64,000 nt of DNA, taken from positions 1 to 64,000 of the forward strand of contig NZ_JACHXV010000009.1 of NCBI RefSeq assembly GCF_014192375.1. The letters run 5' to 3'. The translations under genes and the position numbers were made by a program. Positions 1 through 7,963 of this stretch are shown here, piece by piece. This DNA comes from Endobacter medicaginis. Its GTDB lineage: Bacteria; Pseudomonadota; Alphaproteobacteria; Acetobacterales; Acetobacteraceae. Numbering within the stretch: position 1 is the stretch's first letter; every line of letters starts with the position of its first letter. The notes beneath the pieces were generated by a model, which was not told where the DNA came from, ran no database searches, and saw only the letters and a program-made list of their open reading frames with translations.

Positions 1-407
1 AATACGGTCAGCCGAGAGATACCGTTCAACCAGCACCTCGTGGCAGCCATCCGACCCAGCAACCGCGCATGCGACAGATAACTAATACTGGGGCTTCGCA
101 TTTCCAGATGACACCTAATGTCCCCTACCTGTCGTACACCGGTTTTGTCAGCTCCGCGGACCACAGACAAACCGCTCATCCGTAGACGTCAGCGGTCATC
201 CGCATCCGTTGACAAAACAAATTTGTCTACAGGCGAAAAAAGTCGGCTCGATTTTCTGGGAGATATGTCATTGTAGAGAGTTCCGGTATCACAGCGATTG
301 CCGTCGCTCCTCCGGAACTCTCTACGGGGACTTGATTAGTCTACGTGCTGTGCACGCAAACGTCAACGAATCCGTCGAGAAACACGCGTTTTTCGGGGAC
401 GACGACG
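1..407. other. Non-coding leader before the replication gene
   Basis: I see no convincing gene here; short open frames lack ribosome sites and recognisable content. The stretch is AT-richer than its surroundings. It holds a short inverted repeat around 211-226 (GACAAA/TTTGTC) and a long hairpin at 273-325, and leads directly into the Rep gene at 408. It could contain the replication origin or the control region of rep, but no clear iteron array is visible. Confidence 0.5.
273..325. repeat. 14-bp perfect inverted repeat in the rep leader
   Basis: Left arm 273-286 (GTAGAGAGTTCCGG) and right arm 312-325 are exact reverse complements, separated by a 25-base loop that contains a small GCGA/TCGC inner repeat. 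It lies 82 bases upstream of the Rep start codon. In ColE2-type plasmids the rep leader is the target of a regulatory antisense RNA, so a stable leader hairpin fits replication control. That role is inferred. Confidence 0.6.
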
Positions 408-2141
408 ATGCCATTCGACTCTCAAAACTACCTCCGCGGACTGAAGCACATCTCGCCGAACGTCGCGTCGTCGGCCGCCTCGGTCCTGCACGCCATCGAC
501 CTCAATCAGAACATCGGCCGGCACCACATCACGCTGTCCGGCGACATCTCACAGCCGCTACAGAGAGCCGTTGCCGTTGCGCAGGCAGCCGCACCGCATC
601 TCGCACCACTCGCCGCCTATATGATTCCTCACCTGCCTGGCAGGCCTCGTGCCGGCGCTGAGATGTCGTCGGCGCAGCAGATGTTCCTCGGTGATGCCAT
701 CCTGCAGCCGCTGTTCACGCCGAACTCGCCCGAATGGTGCAATGCCCTGGTTATCGATTGCGACGCTCAGACGGCCGTGGAAGCCCTCCAGCACCTCCCC
801 CCGTACGTGAGACCGACCCTGGTCATCGACGCCGCCAGCGGCCGTTGCAGCGCGATTGTGCAGCTAGAGAGTCCGGTCAGGATGACCAACAACAAGCCCG
901 GCGGGCGGAGAGACCCCCGCGGCACGCTCTGGTATGCCGGCGCGCTGATTGCTGCCGCCCTGGATGGCACACTGCTGCCGCACGTGGCGCTCGTGCGGTC
1001 ACCGTGGGCGCTGCTGAAGAATGTGCCCGGGCATGAGACCGCGCAGGGATTCTCCGACCCGCAGACCGTACCGGTCGACCTGGCGCACAAGACCATCATC
1101 GGCACACCAGACATGTTGTTGACCGAAATTGTTCATCAACTGCATCAAACCTACGGCCATCTCGTTCTCCGCTCACAGGAGTCCGGTAAGCGTCGTCCAG
1201 GTCCGCAGGAGCCGGCTGCCGAGGGTACCAACCGCGGCCTGTTTGACCGGCTGCGGGCATGGGCATTCGAGCGGCACGAGATGGACGCGGACACCATCGC
1301 CGGCCAGGCTGAGGCCATCAATCATTCGTTCGCCTGGCCGCTGCCGCCGGATGAAGTTGCCTCCGTGGCCGCCAACATCACTGTGTTCATGCAGACTCGG
1401 TTCATCCCTGGCGAGCCTGCACGCACAGTGAACCGCGGTGTGATGCAGTTGGCCGGCGACACGGAACACACGCTGAGAGAGAAACAAGCGGCCGGGGCGG
1501 ACTATGCCGCGTACACGAAGCGCCTGCGGACAGAGCGTCGCATTGCTGACATTGTTTACGACTGGAACCCCGCTGACCGCATTACGCAAGCAGGCCTGGC
1601 AGCCGCGCTGGAGATGTCGACGAAGACGATGAAGCGGGCCTGGGGAGCCGGGCTGGAGACACTGGTAGACGAGGTTCCGGAGATGCGGGCGGATGAACCT
1701 CACTATTTCCGCGGCCGCCGTTGTTCGGCATGGAACCGGATGGCCCAGAATCCACTGCGCGATATCGTTGCCGCCCACAACTCCTGGGCTGACGAGATTG
1801 CCGCCTGCGACGCCTTGGCAGCTCAGTGCCAACTGGCCGCCTCGATGGATGAGATTGAGTCGATGCGCGCCGGCTTGCCCAAGGTCAGCTACAAAGAGAA
1901 TGAGGTCCAAGAAATGCTGCCGGATGCGGTCCGGAAAGCGCGCGGTGCCGTCCACTCGGCATTTCTGAAGCGGCGCCGGGAGTTGCTATCAGCTGACCCC
2001 GTGGCTCGCGAGCAGAACCGCGCCGCAGATATCGAGGTGGAGGATTGGGAGCCGACGCCGGCGCAAGAGGACGAGGAGAGCAGGCTGTTCAGCCTCCGGA
2101 ACTCGATTCGCATGTCGGTGATGCTCGACCAGATGGTGTAA
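408..2141 (+). CDS. Plasmid-type replication initiator (replicase/PriCT-like)
   Basis: This 577-residue protein resembles the replicase/primase proteins of ColE2-like plasmids. Residues ~136-230 have the replicase pattern of a hydrophobic strand, a P-V-R-M segment, a YAGALIAAAL helix and a KNVPGHE motif. Residues ~275-335 resemble the PriCT-1 primase C-terminal domain (RGLFDRLRAWAFER, then a helix ending in PLPPDEV). A later segment (LAAALEMSTKTMKRAW) looks like a DNA-binding helix-turn-helix. The ATG at 408 was chosen because the earlier in-frame start at 345 adds only a low-complexity stretch without similarity. The gene stands alone; it suggests that the element replicates, or once did, as a plasmid. 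Confidence 0.65.
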   Translation: MPFDSQNYLRGLKHISPNVASSAASVLHAIDLNQNIGRHHITLSGDISQPLQRAVAVAQAAAPHLAPLAAYMIPHLPGRPRAGAEMSSAQQMFLGDAILQPLFTPNSPEWCNALVIDCDAQTAVEALQHLPPYVRPTLVIDAASGRCSAIVQLESPVRMTNNKPGGRRDPRGTLWYAGALIAAALDGTLLPHVALVRSPWALLKNVPGHETAQGFSDPQTVPVDLAHKTIIGTPDMLLTEIVHQLHQTYGHLVLRSQESGKRRPGPQEPAAEGTNRGLFDRLRAWAFERHEMDADTIAGQAEAINHSFAWPLPPDEVASVAANITVFMQTRFIPGEPARTVNRGVMQLAGDTEHTLREKQAAGADYAAYTKRLRTERRIADIVYDWNPADRITQAGLAAALEMSTKTMKRAWGAGLETLVDEVPEMRADEPHYFRGRRCSAWNRMAQNPLRDIVAAHNSWADEIAACDALAAQCQLAASMDEIESMRAGLPKVSYKENEVQEMLPDAVRKARGAVHSAFLKRRRELLSADPVAREQNRAADIEVEDWEPTPAQEDEESRLFSLRNSIRMSVMLDQMV

Positions 2142-2548
2142 CCGTCAACAAATTGGTGACTGAATTCGGAAGTCTGCAGACAGGTTAACAATTTACGATT
2201 TTTAAATACCACATGACGCCGGGACAATGCCGGCATAATGCACACATCTGACCGATATTGTCCCGGCGGGGCCGTACCGTCCCGCAATCCGCCATCCTCA
2301 CAAGTCGACTGCCAGTTCACAATTACAGAGTATGATATCTGAACACACCAGGAATCAGATTTCGTGATTCCGACAACCTGATTCCAAACCCACCAAACCG
2401 TCGTACGAACACACGAGGTAACGGGGTTAGATAACGGGTTCATAAATCCTGCTACCGAGTTTCACCTGCCGCCGCGACATACACCACGCAAACAAATAGG
2501 CCGGGGATTCCTCCCCAGCCCATCACGTCATCTCAGTCATTCCCGCTA
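2142..2548. other. Non-coding region between convergent genes, with repeats
   Basis: There is no credible gene. An 11-bp perfect inverted repeat (2218-2228 / 2257-2267, GCCGGGACAAT and complement) sits about 75 bases after the rep stop and may terminate rep or belong to an origin. Around 2350-2383 are GGAATCA/TGATTCC and a further TGATTCC copy. The region is AT-rich between 2150 and 2210. The repeats flank a replication gene, so an origin function is possible but unproven. Confidence 0.45.
2490..2520 (-). terminator. Rho-independent terminator of the 2549-3361 gene
   Basis: Read on the minus strand, a GGC-x-GGGGA / TCCCC-x-GCC hairpin (2499-2520, GGGGA/TCCCC core at 2503-2516) is followed by a T-rich stretch (TATTTGTTT). 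It lies about 30 bases after the stop codon at 2549, the usual layout of an intrinsic terminator. Confidence 0.55.
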
Positions 2549-3361
2549 TCAGTCGGCGTACTGCAGCTGCATAGCACCCTGTACCGGCGGCACGCGGACT
2601 TCGCCGGCGCGATATCTCCGCATCCAAACCTGACACCGCTCGATGGTTTTCACGCTGACCGTGCCGCGCTTCAATCCCGAGAGCCGGGATTTGTGCCCGA
2701 GAGCCGCTCTGGAAACGGTAGTCGGCGGGATTCCCGTGTCGTGCCTGAATCGGTTCAACTCATTGCGGAAGCGGGTAACGGGGTGCAGCGAGGCGCCGGC
2801 GTTGTCACAGATGGCCTCGAACTCCAGCCAGCTAATTTCATGTCCGTCGGCATCATACAGCTCGGCCGCCACGTCTTCGATTACGTCGCCGTTGCCCCGC
2901 AGCACCGACCAAGCCGACGCATACAGCTGCTCATACAGTCCGAGAATCGTCGCACGCGGCACATGATGACGACCGTTCTCCAGAATCTCGTCGGCGAACC
3001 TGCGCGCCGCCGGCAATGAGACCTTGGCGACATTCGAAATCAGGAATGCCGTCGCCGCCACATCATCGAGATTCCTGGTTTCGTCCAGCGCCGCTTCCAC
3101 AGCATCCATGTCGTCGGCATCCTGGCGGCGCGACATCATCTCACCGATGACCCCGGCCAGCGCGACGTCGCACTGCGGCAGCACGAGCTTCATGATGCGT
3201 GATGGCGTGCCGACCGCAGGCATCTGCGAGCGCACCGAGGTGTCGGCGGACACGATAGGCACCGAGAATCCGTGATGGCGCGCGACGAATGCCGCCGCGG
3301 CTGCACGGGCGCAGCGAGCCACAAGGTCGCGGTCGGGGGTTGGGAAGGAATCATTTGTCAT
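2549..3361 (-). CDS. Unknown element protein with possible C-terminal HTH
   Basis: This 270-residue protein is not recognised. The ATG at 3361 is preceded by AGGAG at good spacing (ACGAGGAGTTAACGCG), which decides it over an upstream start at 3424. The N-terminal half is alanine-rich and helical. The C-terminal third (FRHDTGIPPTTVSRAALGH, then a basic segment ending KTIERCQVWMRRYR) has the alternating pattern of a helix-turn-helix with charged flanks, so a DNA-binding role is possible. It runs toward the rep gene, has its own terminator, and has a palindromic region just upstream (3399-3472). Confidence 0.6.
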   Translation of the reverse strand: MTNDSFPTPDRDLVARCARAAAAAFVARHHGFSVPIVSADTSVRSQMPAVGTPSRIMKLVLPQCDVALAGVIGEMMSRRQDADDMDAVEAALDETRNLDDVAATAFLISNVAKVSLPAARRFADEILENGRHHVPRATILGLYEQLYASAWSVLRGNGDVIEDVAAELYDADGHEISWLEFEAICDNAGASLHPVTRFRNELNRFRHDTGIPPTTVSRAALGHKSRLSGLKRGTVSVKTIERCQVWMRRYRAGEVRVPPVQGAMQLQYAD

Positions 3362-3398
3362 CGCGTTAACTCCTCGTTTCTGATGACGGGTTTCAATG

Positions 3399-3472
3399 CC
3401 AATATTGTAGCAGAAAACGTGCAAATGACGTCGTAATAGTTATCGATTGTGTGTTGTTTTCTACAATGTTGG
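3399..3472. promoter_or_regulatory. Imperfect inverted repeat, candidate operator
   Basis: CCAATATTGTAGCAGAAAAC (3399-3418) is mirrored by GTTTTCTACAATGTTGG (3456-3472) with 37 bases between. The arms share TTGTAG-AGAAAAC. The pair lies 40-110 bases upstream of the start codon at 3361, in the AT-rich promoter region of that gene, so it may bind an autoregulator. It also follows the end of the next minus-strand gene (3487) and could act partly as a terminator. Confidence 0.45.
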
Positions 3473-3486
3473 CTTTGTTGGCGAGG

Positions 3487-4311
3487 TCAGTATTCCGGGT
3501 TCCAGAACTCGTCATCCTGGTCGTTCCGTCCAGCCTGCATCCACTCGTCGACGTCGTCGTATGAGCCACTCAGAATTTCGGACGCGAACTCGCCGGAATA
3601 CACGTACTCGAACATTCCATGCGTGGTGTCGATTGGCGCGGCCGCATACGTCAGGCCCATCTCTCGGGAGACAGCATACGAGGCGAATGCCCGAGCCCTG
3701 CGCTCGATAGATGAATCGATATATTTCGAGCTGCCGTATGTGAATCCGCGGCGCATTTCGGCATCGAGATTCGCAATCAGGTCATCCCGAATCAGTCGCT
3801 CCGCTACGTGCCAGATTTCGTGATACGCGGTGTTGTGGAGGTATTCATACGGCTGCATGCACATGCTGACGACGACAATTGGAGGAACTCCCGGTGCTTG
3901 CGCCATAGCCAGGCCGTACAATTCCTCAGACCCAATTTTCCACACTGCCGGGACCGTGATGCACCTCGCCCACGGCACGCATCTGCGGACCGCGGAATGC
4001 ACCAGCATCGTGCTGGCCTCCAGTTTCCAGGTGTAGCGCCACTCTGAAGCATCCGAGCCAGCGCTGTAGACGCCATCTGTGCGCTTCTTCAGAATCATGC
4101 TGGCTTGGCTGATATCGAGAAATCTAAGGCGGTTGCCCCCGGCGTGAGTGAGTCGCCCGCAGTTTTCAGGCAACCACATGTGCCAGTGCGGCAGCTGCCC
4201 GGTGATGCCAAGATTCGTCAGATGTTGTGCGGGATGGCGATGCCGGGCTTTCCCGATGTCTACCACCGACTGCTGGGCTCCGCGGCTTGGTTTCGTGAAC
4301 CAGTTTCTCAT
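3487..4311 (-). CDS. Putative zinc metallopeptidase-like protein (HExxH), unknown
   Basis: This is a 274-residue protein of unknown family. A classic zinc-binding HExxH motif is present: H164-E165-I-W-H168, inside a helix (NTAYHEIWHVAERLIRDD). About 40 residues later a helix with IERRARAFASY could supply a third ligand. A hydrophobic strand (PPIVVVSMCM) precedes the motif, as in zincin folds. ATG 4311 was chosen for the AGGAGG at 5-base spacing; an adjacent ATG at 4314 is possible. It is the last gene of a minus-strand run 5130-4376-3487 with 64-83-base gaps. It might be a regulator-cleaving (ImmA/IrrE-like) or ArdC-like protein, but no specific similarity was recognised. Confidence 0.6.
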   Translation of the reverse strand: MRNWFTKPSRGAQQSVVDIGKARHRHPAQHLTNLGITGQLPHWHMWLPENCGRLTHAGGNRLRFLDISQASMILKKRTDGVYSAGSDASEWRYTWKLEASTMLVHSAVRRCVPWARCITVPAVWKIGSEELYGLAMAQAPGVPPIVVVSMCMQPYEYLHNTAYHEIWHVAERLIRDDLIANLDAEMRRGFTYGSSKYIDSSIERRARAFASYAVSREMGLTYAAAPIDTTHGMFEYVYSGEFASEILSGSYDDVDEWMQAGRNDQDDEFWNPEY

Positions 4312-4375
4312 CATTTCCTCCTGTTGCCCGGGTAGGGTGCTTGATGTCTTTGTTCTCCGTTGATGCTGTGAGATG

Positions 4376-4753
4376 CTACGCCGCCTGCGCGACCCGCATC
4401 GGCCGGAATCCGAACCTGTTCGCCGGCATGTCATTCGCCGGCACGGTGTCGTGCACGCTGTATGAATTCGGCGTGTGCTCGAAATGGTCCAGGCGCGCAA
4501 TCTCGTCGAACTGCGCCCGGGCTTCGTCGATTCCGGCTCGTGCCGATTTGTCATCGATTCTGCCGGCGTAGCGATGTTCGATGATGATTTCGAGTACCCG
4601 GCTGGCATCTGATTTCGTGTAGCGCGGTTCGCTGGACCGCAGGATGCGCAGTGTGAATCCGGTCAGCAGGCTGCGCGGGTCGACGTCCTTGGTGCTGACT
4701 AACAGCAGCCAGTCGCCTGAGCACATGCGTGTTTTCTGAATGATATCGGGCAT
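4376..4753 (-). CDS. Small unknown element protein
   Basis: This 125-residue protein starts MPDIIQKTRM. The ATG at 4753 follows a GGAGGTAAC ribosome site. It contains a central charged helix (IIEHRYAGRIDDKSARAGID) and an aromatic C-terminal part, with no signal peptide or membrane segment. It lies between two other minus-strand unknown genes with short gaps and is probably co-transcribed with them. No family was recognised. Confidence 0.55.
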   Translation of the reverse strand: MPDIIQKTRMCSGDWLLLVSTKDVDPRSLLTGFTLRILRSSEPRYTKSDASRVLEIIIEHRYAGRIDDKSARAGIDEARAQFDEIARLDHFEHTPNSYSVHDTVPANDMPANRFGFRPMRVAQAA

Positions 4754-4836
4754 TGTTACCTCCGTTGTTTTTGTTGGCCGGTCCTCCCGGCGTGGTGGTG
4801 ATGATGCCGGCGGAGTGGTTACCGCCGGCATCGGGT

Positions 4837-5130
4837 TCAGTTCAGATGATGGGCGAGGCCGCCTTCGTCAGAATTTTCATTGTAAAAGACAACGTCGTTT
4901 CCGAAAGTCCGCAGACATACGGCGCCATCTTCGGAATCGAGAATGTCTGACAGCGCCATCCATTCACTCCGGTCCAAGATGAGCTCCCCGCCCACCAAGC
5001 CGTGTCCTGCCTGCAGATTCTCCAGCTTTCGTACGGCTGAAGACAGGGCATCGGAGATGTCGGGGTCGAAGAATCCGAGCAGCTGAAGGTCCAGCGCCGC
5101 CGGTCGAGAAGTGGTGTTCATGGTGGTCAT
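4837..5130 (-). CDS. Small unknown acidic element protein
   Basis: This 97-residue acidic protein is preceded by GGAGATACGACA, a usable ribosome site. It has a hydrophobic-acidic beginning (LQLLGFFDPDISDALSSAV) and ends GGLAHHLN. It is the first gene of the minus-strand run that continues through 4753 and 4311. Its promoter would lie in the AT-rich gap 5131-5399, opposite the divergent gene at 5400. No family was recognised. Confidence 0.55.
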   Translation of the reverse strand: MTTMNTTSRPAALDLQLLGFFDPDISDALSSAVRKLENLQAGHGLVGGELILDRSEWMALSDILDSEDGAVCLRTFGNDVVFYNENSDEGGLAHHLN

Positions 5131-5303
5131 TGTCGTATCTCCTGTTGGCCGGTCCGTGCCGGCGGTTGCGAAAGCATCGTTGCTTCCTTGATTTCAATAT
5201 ACTCGATTTCAAGCAAGATAGTTCAAAGAGAATGCGACTTTTCGTAGTTTGCATGAAATGTTGACGCTGACATGCATGTATTTGTCGGATTCCGGCTTTC
5301 ATA

Positions 5304-5319
5304 TTAACATCGATGTTAA
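5304..5319. promoter_or_regulatory. 16-bp perfect palindrome between divergent genes
   Basis: TTAACATCGATGTTAA is a perfect palindrome in the AT-rich gap between the divergent genes starting at 5130 (minus) and 5400 (plus). It is a strong candidate operator. The same gap contains a CGACC/GGTCG repeat around 5325-5338. Confidence 0.55.
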
Positions 5320-5399
5320 CATGACGACCTTTCGGTCGAGCGTTCGCATTGCAAATACCGGCACCTGCGGACTATGATGTGCCCACAGGACGCGCCACC

Positions 5400-6335
5400 A
5401 TGATTGACAAAACCGCCATCAAAGCCATCCAGCATTACATCACCATCTCCGGCGACGCGGCCTACACACTACAAGAATTGCGCGATATCGCCGGCGCCGA
5501 CGCCAAGCCGGCCATCGACACGCTGATTCGCCGCCAGGTCCTGGGTCGCCTGGGCCAGGGACTGTATGTGCCGATGAAGCCGGGCGTGTTTCGACCCGGG
5601 CCCGTGCCGGCATTCGCATTCGAGCAATCCTGCGCCTGCGTGCTCAGGAAAATGGGAATCGAGTTCCGGCCGGGCCGCGCCATCAGGGATTACAATGCCG
5701 GCAGGTCGACACAGGTGCCGGCTCGCGTGATTTTTGAGGTCCGGGGCATCCGGATGCCGCAGATGCAGTTCGGCAAGCAGGTGCTGCTATACGACAACAA
5801 AATGTACTCGAAAGCCAAGCTACAGCGCTTTGCGGCTGTTGACCCGTGGCCATGCGATGGTGAACTGTCGGCCGACCAGGCGACCCAGCGGCTGCGTGAT
5901 TACATGCGTGCGGTGCCGGACAGCATCTATCTGCGTGCTGATTTCGAACGCCTGGCCGCGACCCAGACCTCGGCCGCCATCAGGGCCATCACCGCTGCCA
6001 ACCTGGTCGCCGAAATCGGCAACGGCATCTACGCGCGGCTGGAATCCTCGGCCGACGGATATCAGCTCGCGGCCGGCGGTCTGTATCGAACCGCCGCCCG
6101 CGCACTGGACCGGCTCGATATTGAATGGCGGCCAGGGTTGGCGTGGCGGCGATATCAGTCAGGCGTCGGGCCGAAGCCGCCGGTGCCGTGTTTCGAGGTC
6201 CGTGGTCGGAGGCGTCCAAGGCTGCAGTATGCCGGGGTCGCGGTGGAATACGATAATGAGGGAATGACGGCGGCGGAGCTAAGGGTGGTCGGCAGGGAGG
6301 ACCCGTGGCCGGGAAATGGGTGGCCGGCGAGATGA
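5400..6335 (+). CDS. Tandem-duplicated winged-helix protein, AbiEi/DUF6088-like
   Basis: This 311-residue protein is built from two copies of one ~145-residue unit. Copy A (~5-151) and copy B (~163-304) share a winged-helix-like segment (LIRRQVLGRLGQGLYVP versus ITAANLVAEIGNGIYARL), then a D/RLxIExRPGxAxRxY-x-G segment, then FEVRGxRxPxxQ, and each ends in xxDPWP. The pattern recalls the AbiEi-type antitoxin/DUF6088 family, whose members usually carry one such unit. An ATG (5400) with an upstream AGGA was preferred to a TTG at 5349. No obvious AbiEii nucleotidyltransferase partner follows, so whether it is an antitoxin is uncertain. Confidence 0.65.
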   Translation: MIDKTAIKAIQHYITISGDAAYTLQELRDIAGADAKPAIDTLIRRQVLGRLGQGLYVPMKPGVFRPGPVPAFAFEQSCACVLRKMGIEFRPGRAIRDYNAGRSTQVPARVIFEVRGIRMPQMQFGKQVLLYDNKMYSKAKLQRFAAVDPWPCDGELSADQATQRLRDYMRAVPDSIYLRADFERLAATQTSAAIRAITAANLVAEIGNGIYARLESSADGYQLAAGGLYRTAARALDRLDIEWRPGLAWRRYQSGVGPKPPVPCFEVRGRRRPRLQYAGVAVEYDNEGMTAAELRVVGREDPWPGNGWPAR

Positions 6336-6556
6336 CGAGCTCCAGAAATCGATTCTGAGCGTGGTCGAAGGCTTTTCAGGTCATCTGGGACCTTGGGCGG
6401 CTATCGGCGCTGTACAGGCCTGTATGGCGATTTGGCGGCATATGAGCCGGGAGGCGGTATCAGGGCACCGCATTTCATCCCGACGTTGGGCTCGATGACG
6501 GCATCCTGACCGCCCGGAGCGGCGCGTATGTCAGTTATTTCTTACATCGCGCGGCT

Positions 6557-7438
6557 TCAAATGCCGCTTCCAGGCACCTGAGCACGCCAAGTGCCGGTAT
6601 CGGCGTCCTGTGTGAGCTCGACGGCGAGACGGGGATTGAAATCTGGGTTCTCCAGCTTGGCGCCTTTCATCTCGTAGCCCGCCGGATTTCCCAGCAGCAG
6701 GCAGCCGCCGGGGTCCCGAACTTGGTGCGAGACATGGGTGTGACCGGAAATCCAGAGCGCCGGCTGCAGGGCAATCAGGTCATCAAGATTCGAGGCGAAT
6801 CCTGCAGTAACCGGGTCTCGCAGGTATTGCGGTGCCACGCAGCGCAGAGATGGCTGATGGTGTGTCAGCACCACGGTCGGGCCGGCGTGCGGGGTCTGCA
6901 GTTGGCTCTCGATGAACTCGCGACTGGTGCTGTGTCGACGAGCCGTCTCGCCCGGGGTCAGTCGGTCCCGCCAGTCGACGGGGTCGGCTCGCCGGATGAG
7001 CCTGTAATCGTTCAAGCTGCGCTCAACGATTCCGGAATCTACGCGAGCATTGCCGAAAATCGCAAAATCCGTCCACAGCGTCGCGCCGACGATGCGCACG
7101 TCGGTGCCGCGGACGGTGACGATGACCGCGTCATCTTCCAGCACATGAATTCGAGATTCCGGCGTCGATAGCTCATCGGCTTGCCTGCGCATTGCTGCGA
7201 TGCCGTCGTCGATGGATTTTTTGGTGCCGTAATGCTCGTGATTGCCGCCGATGATGACGATGTCCGGGCTCGCGAACAGGCGGCGGGCCTGGGCGACCGC
7301 TTTCGAGGCCTTATCGGTGTCGCCGGCGATGACCACGATGTCGGCCCAGGATTGATTGTCCTCGAATCCGCGGTGTGAGGGGCCGAATTCGAGGTGCAGG
7401 TCTGATGTGACTTGGAGCGTGACGGGTTGCGAGGACAT
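6557..7438 (-). CDS. Calcineurin-like metallophosphoesterase
   Basis: This 293-residue protein has the full metal-site series of calcineurin-like phosphoesterases: SDLHLEF near the N-terminus, GD in VIAGDTD, GGNHEHYG, a THHQPS segment and GHTHVS near the C-terminus. It should hydrolyse phosphomono- or phosphodiesters with two metal ions; the substrate is unknown. No signal peptide is seen, so it is cytoplasmic. It follows the MbcA/ParS-type antitoxin gene (7501-7878) on the same strand with a 62-base gap, which raises the possibility that it is the effector of that antitoxin. It could equally be an independent cargo enzyme. Confidence 0.85.
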   Translation of the reverse strand: MSSQPVTLQVTSDLHLEFGPSHRGFEDNQSWADIVVIAGDTDKASKAVAQARRLFASPDIVIIGGNHEHYGTKKSIDDGIAAMRRQADELSTPESRIHVLEDDAVIVTVRGTDVRIVGATLWTDFAIFGNARVDSGIVERSLNDYRLIRRADPVDWRDRLTPGETARRHSTSREFIESQLQTPHAGPTVVLTHHQPSLRCVAPQYLRDPVTAGFASNLDDLIALQPALWISGHTHVSHQVRDPGGCLLLGNPAGYEMKGAKLENPDFNPRLAVELTQDADTGTWRAQVPGSGI

Positions 7439-7500
7439 GGTGGTATCGTATCAAAAACGCGACTCGCGTTCTATAGTCAGCAGATTCACGAAATCGATAG

Positions 7501-7878
7501 TCAGCCGACACTCTCCGCCGCCAGATACCCTGCCACCCGCTCCAGCCCCGCCGGCTCCATCATCACGTCCAGGGCCGACATCCCTGCGAAAGCCTCATTT
7601 TCCCGCCGCACCCACGCATATCCCCGCGCTGGCTCAGAGAACGTCATCCGCAGCGACCGGTGAATCGATAACAGCAAGCCGAGCGACCGCGCGTCGACCG
7701 GCTGCAGCTCGACCCGGCCAGCACGCCATTCCGCCAGCGTGTCCATCCCGACCCCGAGGACCGTGCACTGCTGTGAATCCGACAACTGCCAGCGTTCCAG
7801 CAGTGCCAGCACGGCTCTCACCGCGGCCGCAGATTCGGCGTCGGTCGGCTTGGTGGTGCTGGCGGCGGGTGTGCTCAT
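7501..7878 (-). CDS. Xre/MbcA/ParS-type antitoxin
   Basis: This 125-residue protein has a helix-turn-helix-like region (LLERWQLSDSQQCTVLGVGM) and then the C-terminal toxin-binding signature of the MbcA/ParS (DUF2384) family: NEAFAGMSALDVMMEPAGLE followed by RVAGYLAAE, equivalent to the usual A-F-G-G-x-S-P-L and L-x-x-V-x-x-Y-L-D-A. Members normally neutralise a RES-domain toxin encoded next door. Here the neighbour is a metallophosphoesterase and no RES gene is visible. ATG 7878 was chosen because the upstream in-frame extension is low complexity. Two palindromes at 7964-8043 lie in its promoter and are probably its own operators. Confidence 0.75.
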   Translation of the reverse strand: MSTPAASTTKPTDAESAAAVRAVLALLERWQLSDSQQCTVLGVGMDTLAEWRAGRVELQPVDARSLGLLLSIHRSLRMTFSEPARGYAWVRRENEAFAGMSALDVMMEPAGLERVAGYLAAESVG

Positions 7879-7963
7879 GGCGGCATGATAGCCGAGGCGG
7901 CGATGAGAACAGAAGGGGAATCTGTAAGGGGCGGCCTGGCGGCTAGACGGTTGTGATTGCTGA

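Noticed and set aside
209-230. TTGACA at 209-214 as a rep promoter -35
   Set aside because: No acceptable -10 hexamer lies 16-18 bases downstream.
6336-6556. A 60-codon open frame (6316-6498) after the duplicated AbiEi-like gene
   Set aside because: No ribosome site, overlaps the preceding gene and shows no protein-like pattern; treated as non-coding.
6557-7438. RES-domain toxin as partner of the MbcA-type antitoxin
   Set aside because: The product has D-x-H, G-N-H-E and G-H-T-H phosphoesterase motifs and no RES features.
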